Source of the DNA: CAIURC01 sp043777315
GTDB lineage: Bacteria; Verrucomicrobiota; Verrucomicrobiia; Chthoniobacterales; Chthoniobacteraceae
Direction of reading: 5' to 3'
Assembly: GCA_043777315.1 (NCBI GenBank)
Contig: JAYVPW010000093.1
Location: 124,001-188,000, forward strand
DNA length: 64,000 nucleotides
Text below: more model-generated notes on this DNA
The model's input: the letters and a program-made list of their open reading frames with translations, nothing else
What the model was told of the DNA's origin: nothing
The model's database searches: none
How positions within the stretch are numbered: position 1 is the first letter of the stretch
The DNA's letters: not shown here

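Noticed and set aside
55495..62703. Very long plus-strand open frame opposite the giant gene (about 2,400 codons), with others such as 4831-9600 and 9901-15327
   Set aside because: The translation is rich in Arg, Ala, Glu and Asp without domain patterns. It is the mirror of a GC-rich coding strand with G/C-biased third positions, while the minus frame shows recognisable modules throughout.
63997..63999. GTG as a possible start of the giant protein
   Set aside because: It lies inside a head module at the window edge, and the module continues upstream by comparison with the other four heads. The true start is outside the window.
41040..64000. CRISPR-like or satellite DNA repeats
   Set aside because: The periodicity is at protein level with diverged codons and ~360-base spacing; there are no short identical direct repeats with unique spacers.
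2698..64000. Several separate genes rather than one
   Set aside because: No in-frame stop or frameshift was found at any module boundary, and nested modules continue in frame across every boundary inspected.

Overview
The window suggests a GC-rich Gram-negative bacterium, most likely of the Verrucomicrobiota. This placement is an inference from three things: a PA14 / Ig-like / thrombospondin type 3 surface protein with the tail style common in that phylum, a short very basic protein of about 58 residues, and small dispersed-looking palindromes between genes. No rRNA, tRNA, CRISPR array or insertion sequence was seen.

Layout. Bases 1-2672 carry four ordinary plus-strand genes: the 3' end of the PA14/Ig/TSP3 surface protein (1-756), an RluB/RsuA-family pseudouridine synthase (933-1769), a short lysine/arginine-rich protein (1828-2004) followed by a clear hairpin terminator, and a YacP/Rae1-like NYN-domain nuclease (2238-2672). 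Two palindromic intergenic repeats lie at 777-870 and 2090-2224. Convergent with these, and filling the rest of the window, is one uninterrupted minus-strand reading frame from 64000 down to a TGA at 2698-2700. It has at least 20,433 codons, and its N-terminus lies outside the window.

The giant protein reads, from the truncated N-terminal side to the C-terminus, as follows. (1) About 7,660 residues (64000-41020) hold 36 units of a roughly 120-residue beta-rich repeat (signature G-D/N-F-A-F-E-Q ... LGDGT ... PAGxAG ... NNTTAAV ... LPAGPYLRVEG). These are organised into four blocks by five 'head' modules (signature FLGQGP). (2) Inside the last unit of the third block sits a seven-motif FG-GAP/VCBS beta-propeller, which is itself interrupted between motifs 4 and 5 by seven tandem copies of another module. 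(3) In the fourth block, modules like the flagellin-hook IN motif are inserted repeatedly at one loop. (4) Two arrays of Ig-like repeats alternate with two long, poorly repetitive beta-rich regions (40830-32700). (5) The C-terminal half (32700-2701) mixes RTX calcium-binding nonapeptides, Calx-beta-like segments, PPC-like domains, about 22 copies of a 'W-module', duplicated helical modules, an unusual GGE-motif region, eight tandem PKD-like repeats and a final RTX block that ends at the stop codon.

Interpretation. Such a composition (RTX, PKD-like, propeller, beta repeats, no cysteine noticed, no visible beta-barrel or sorting tail) fits an extracellular adhesin or fibre exported by a type I system. 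No transporter gene is in the window, so secretion and function are inferred. The most unusual content is the architecture: nested domain insertions, and block-level duplication in which matching positions share the same peculiarities.
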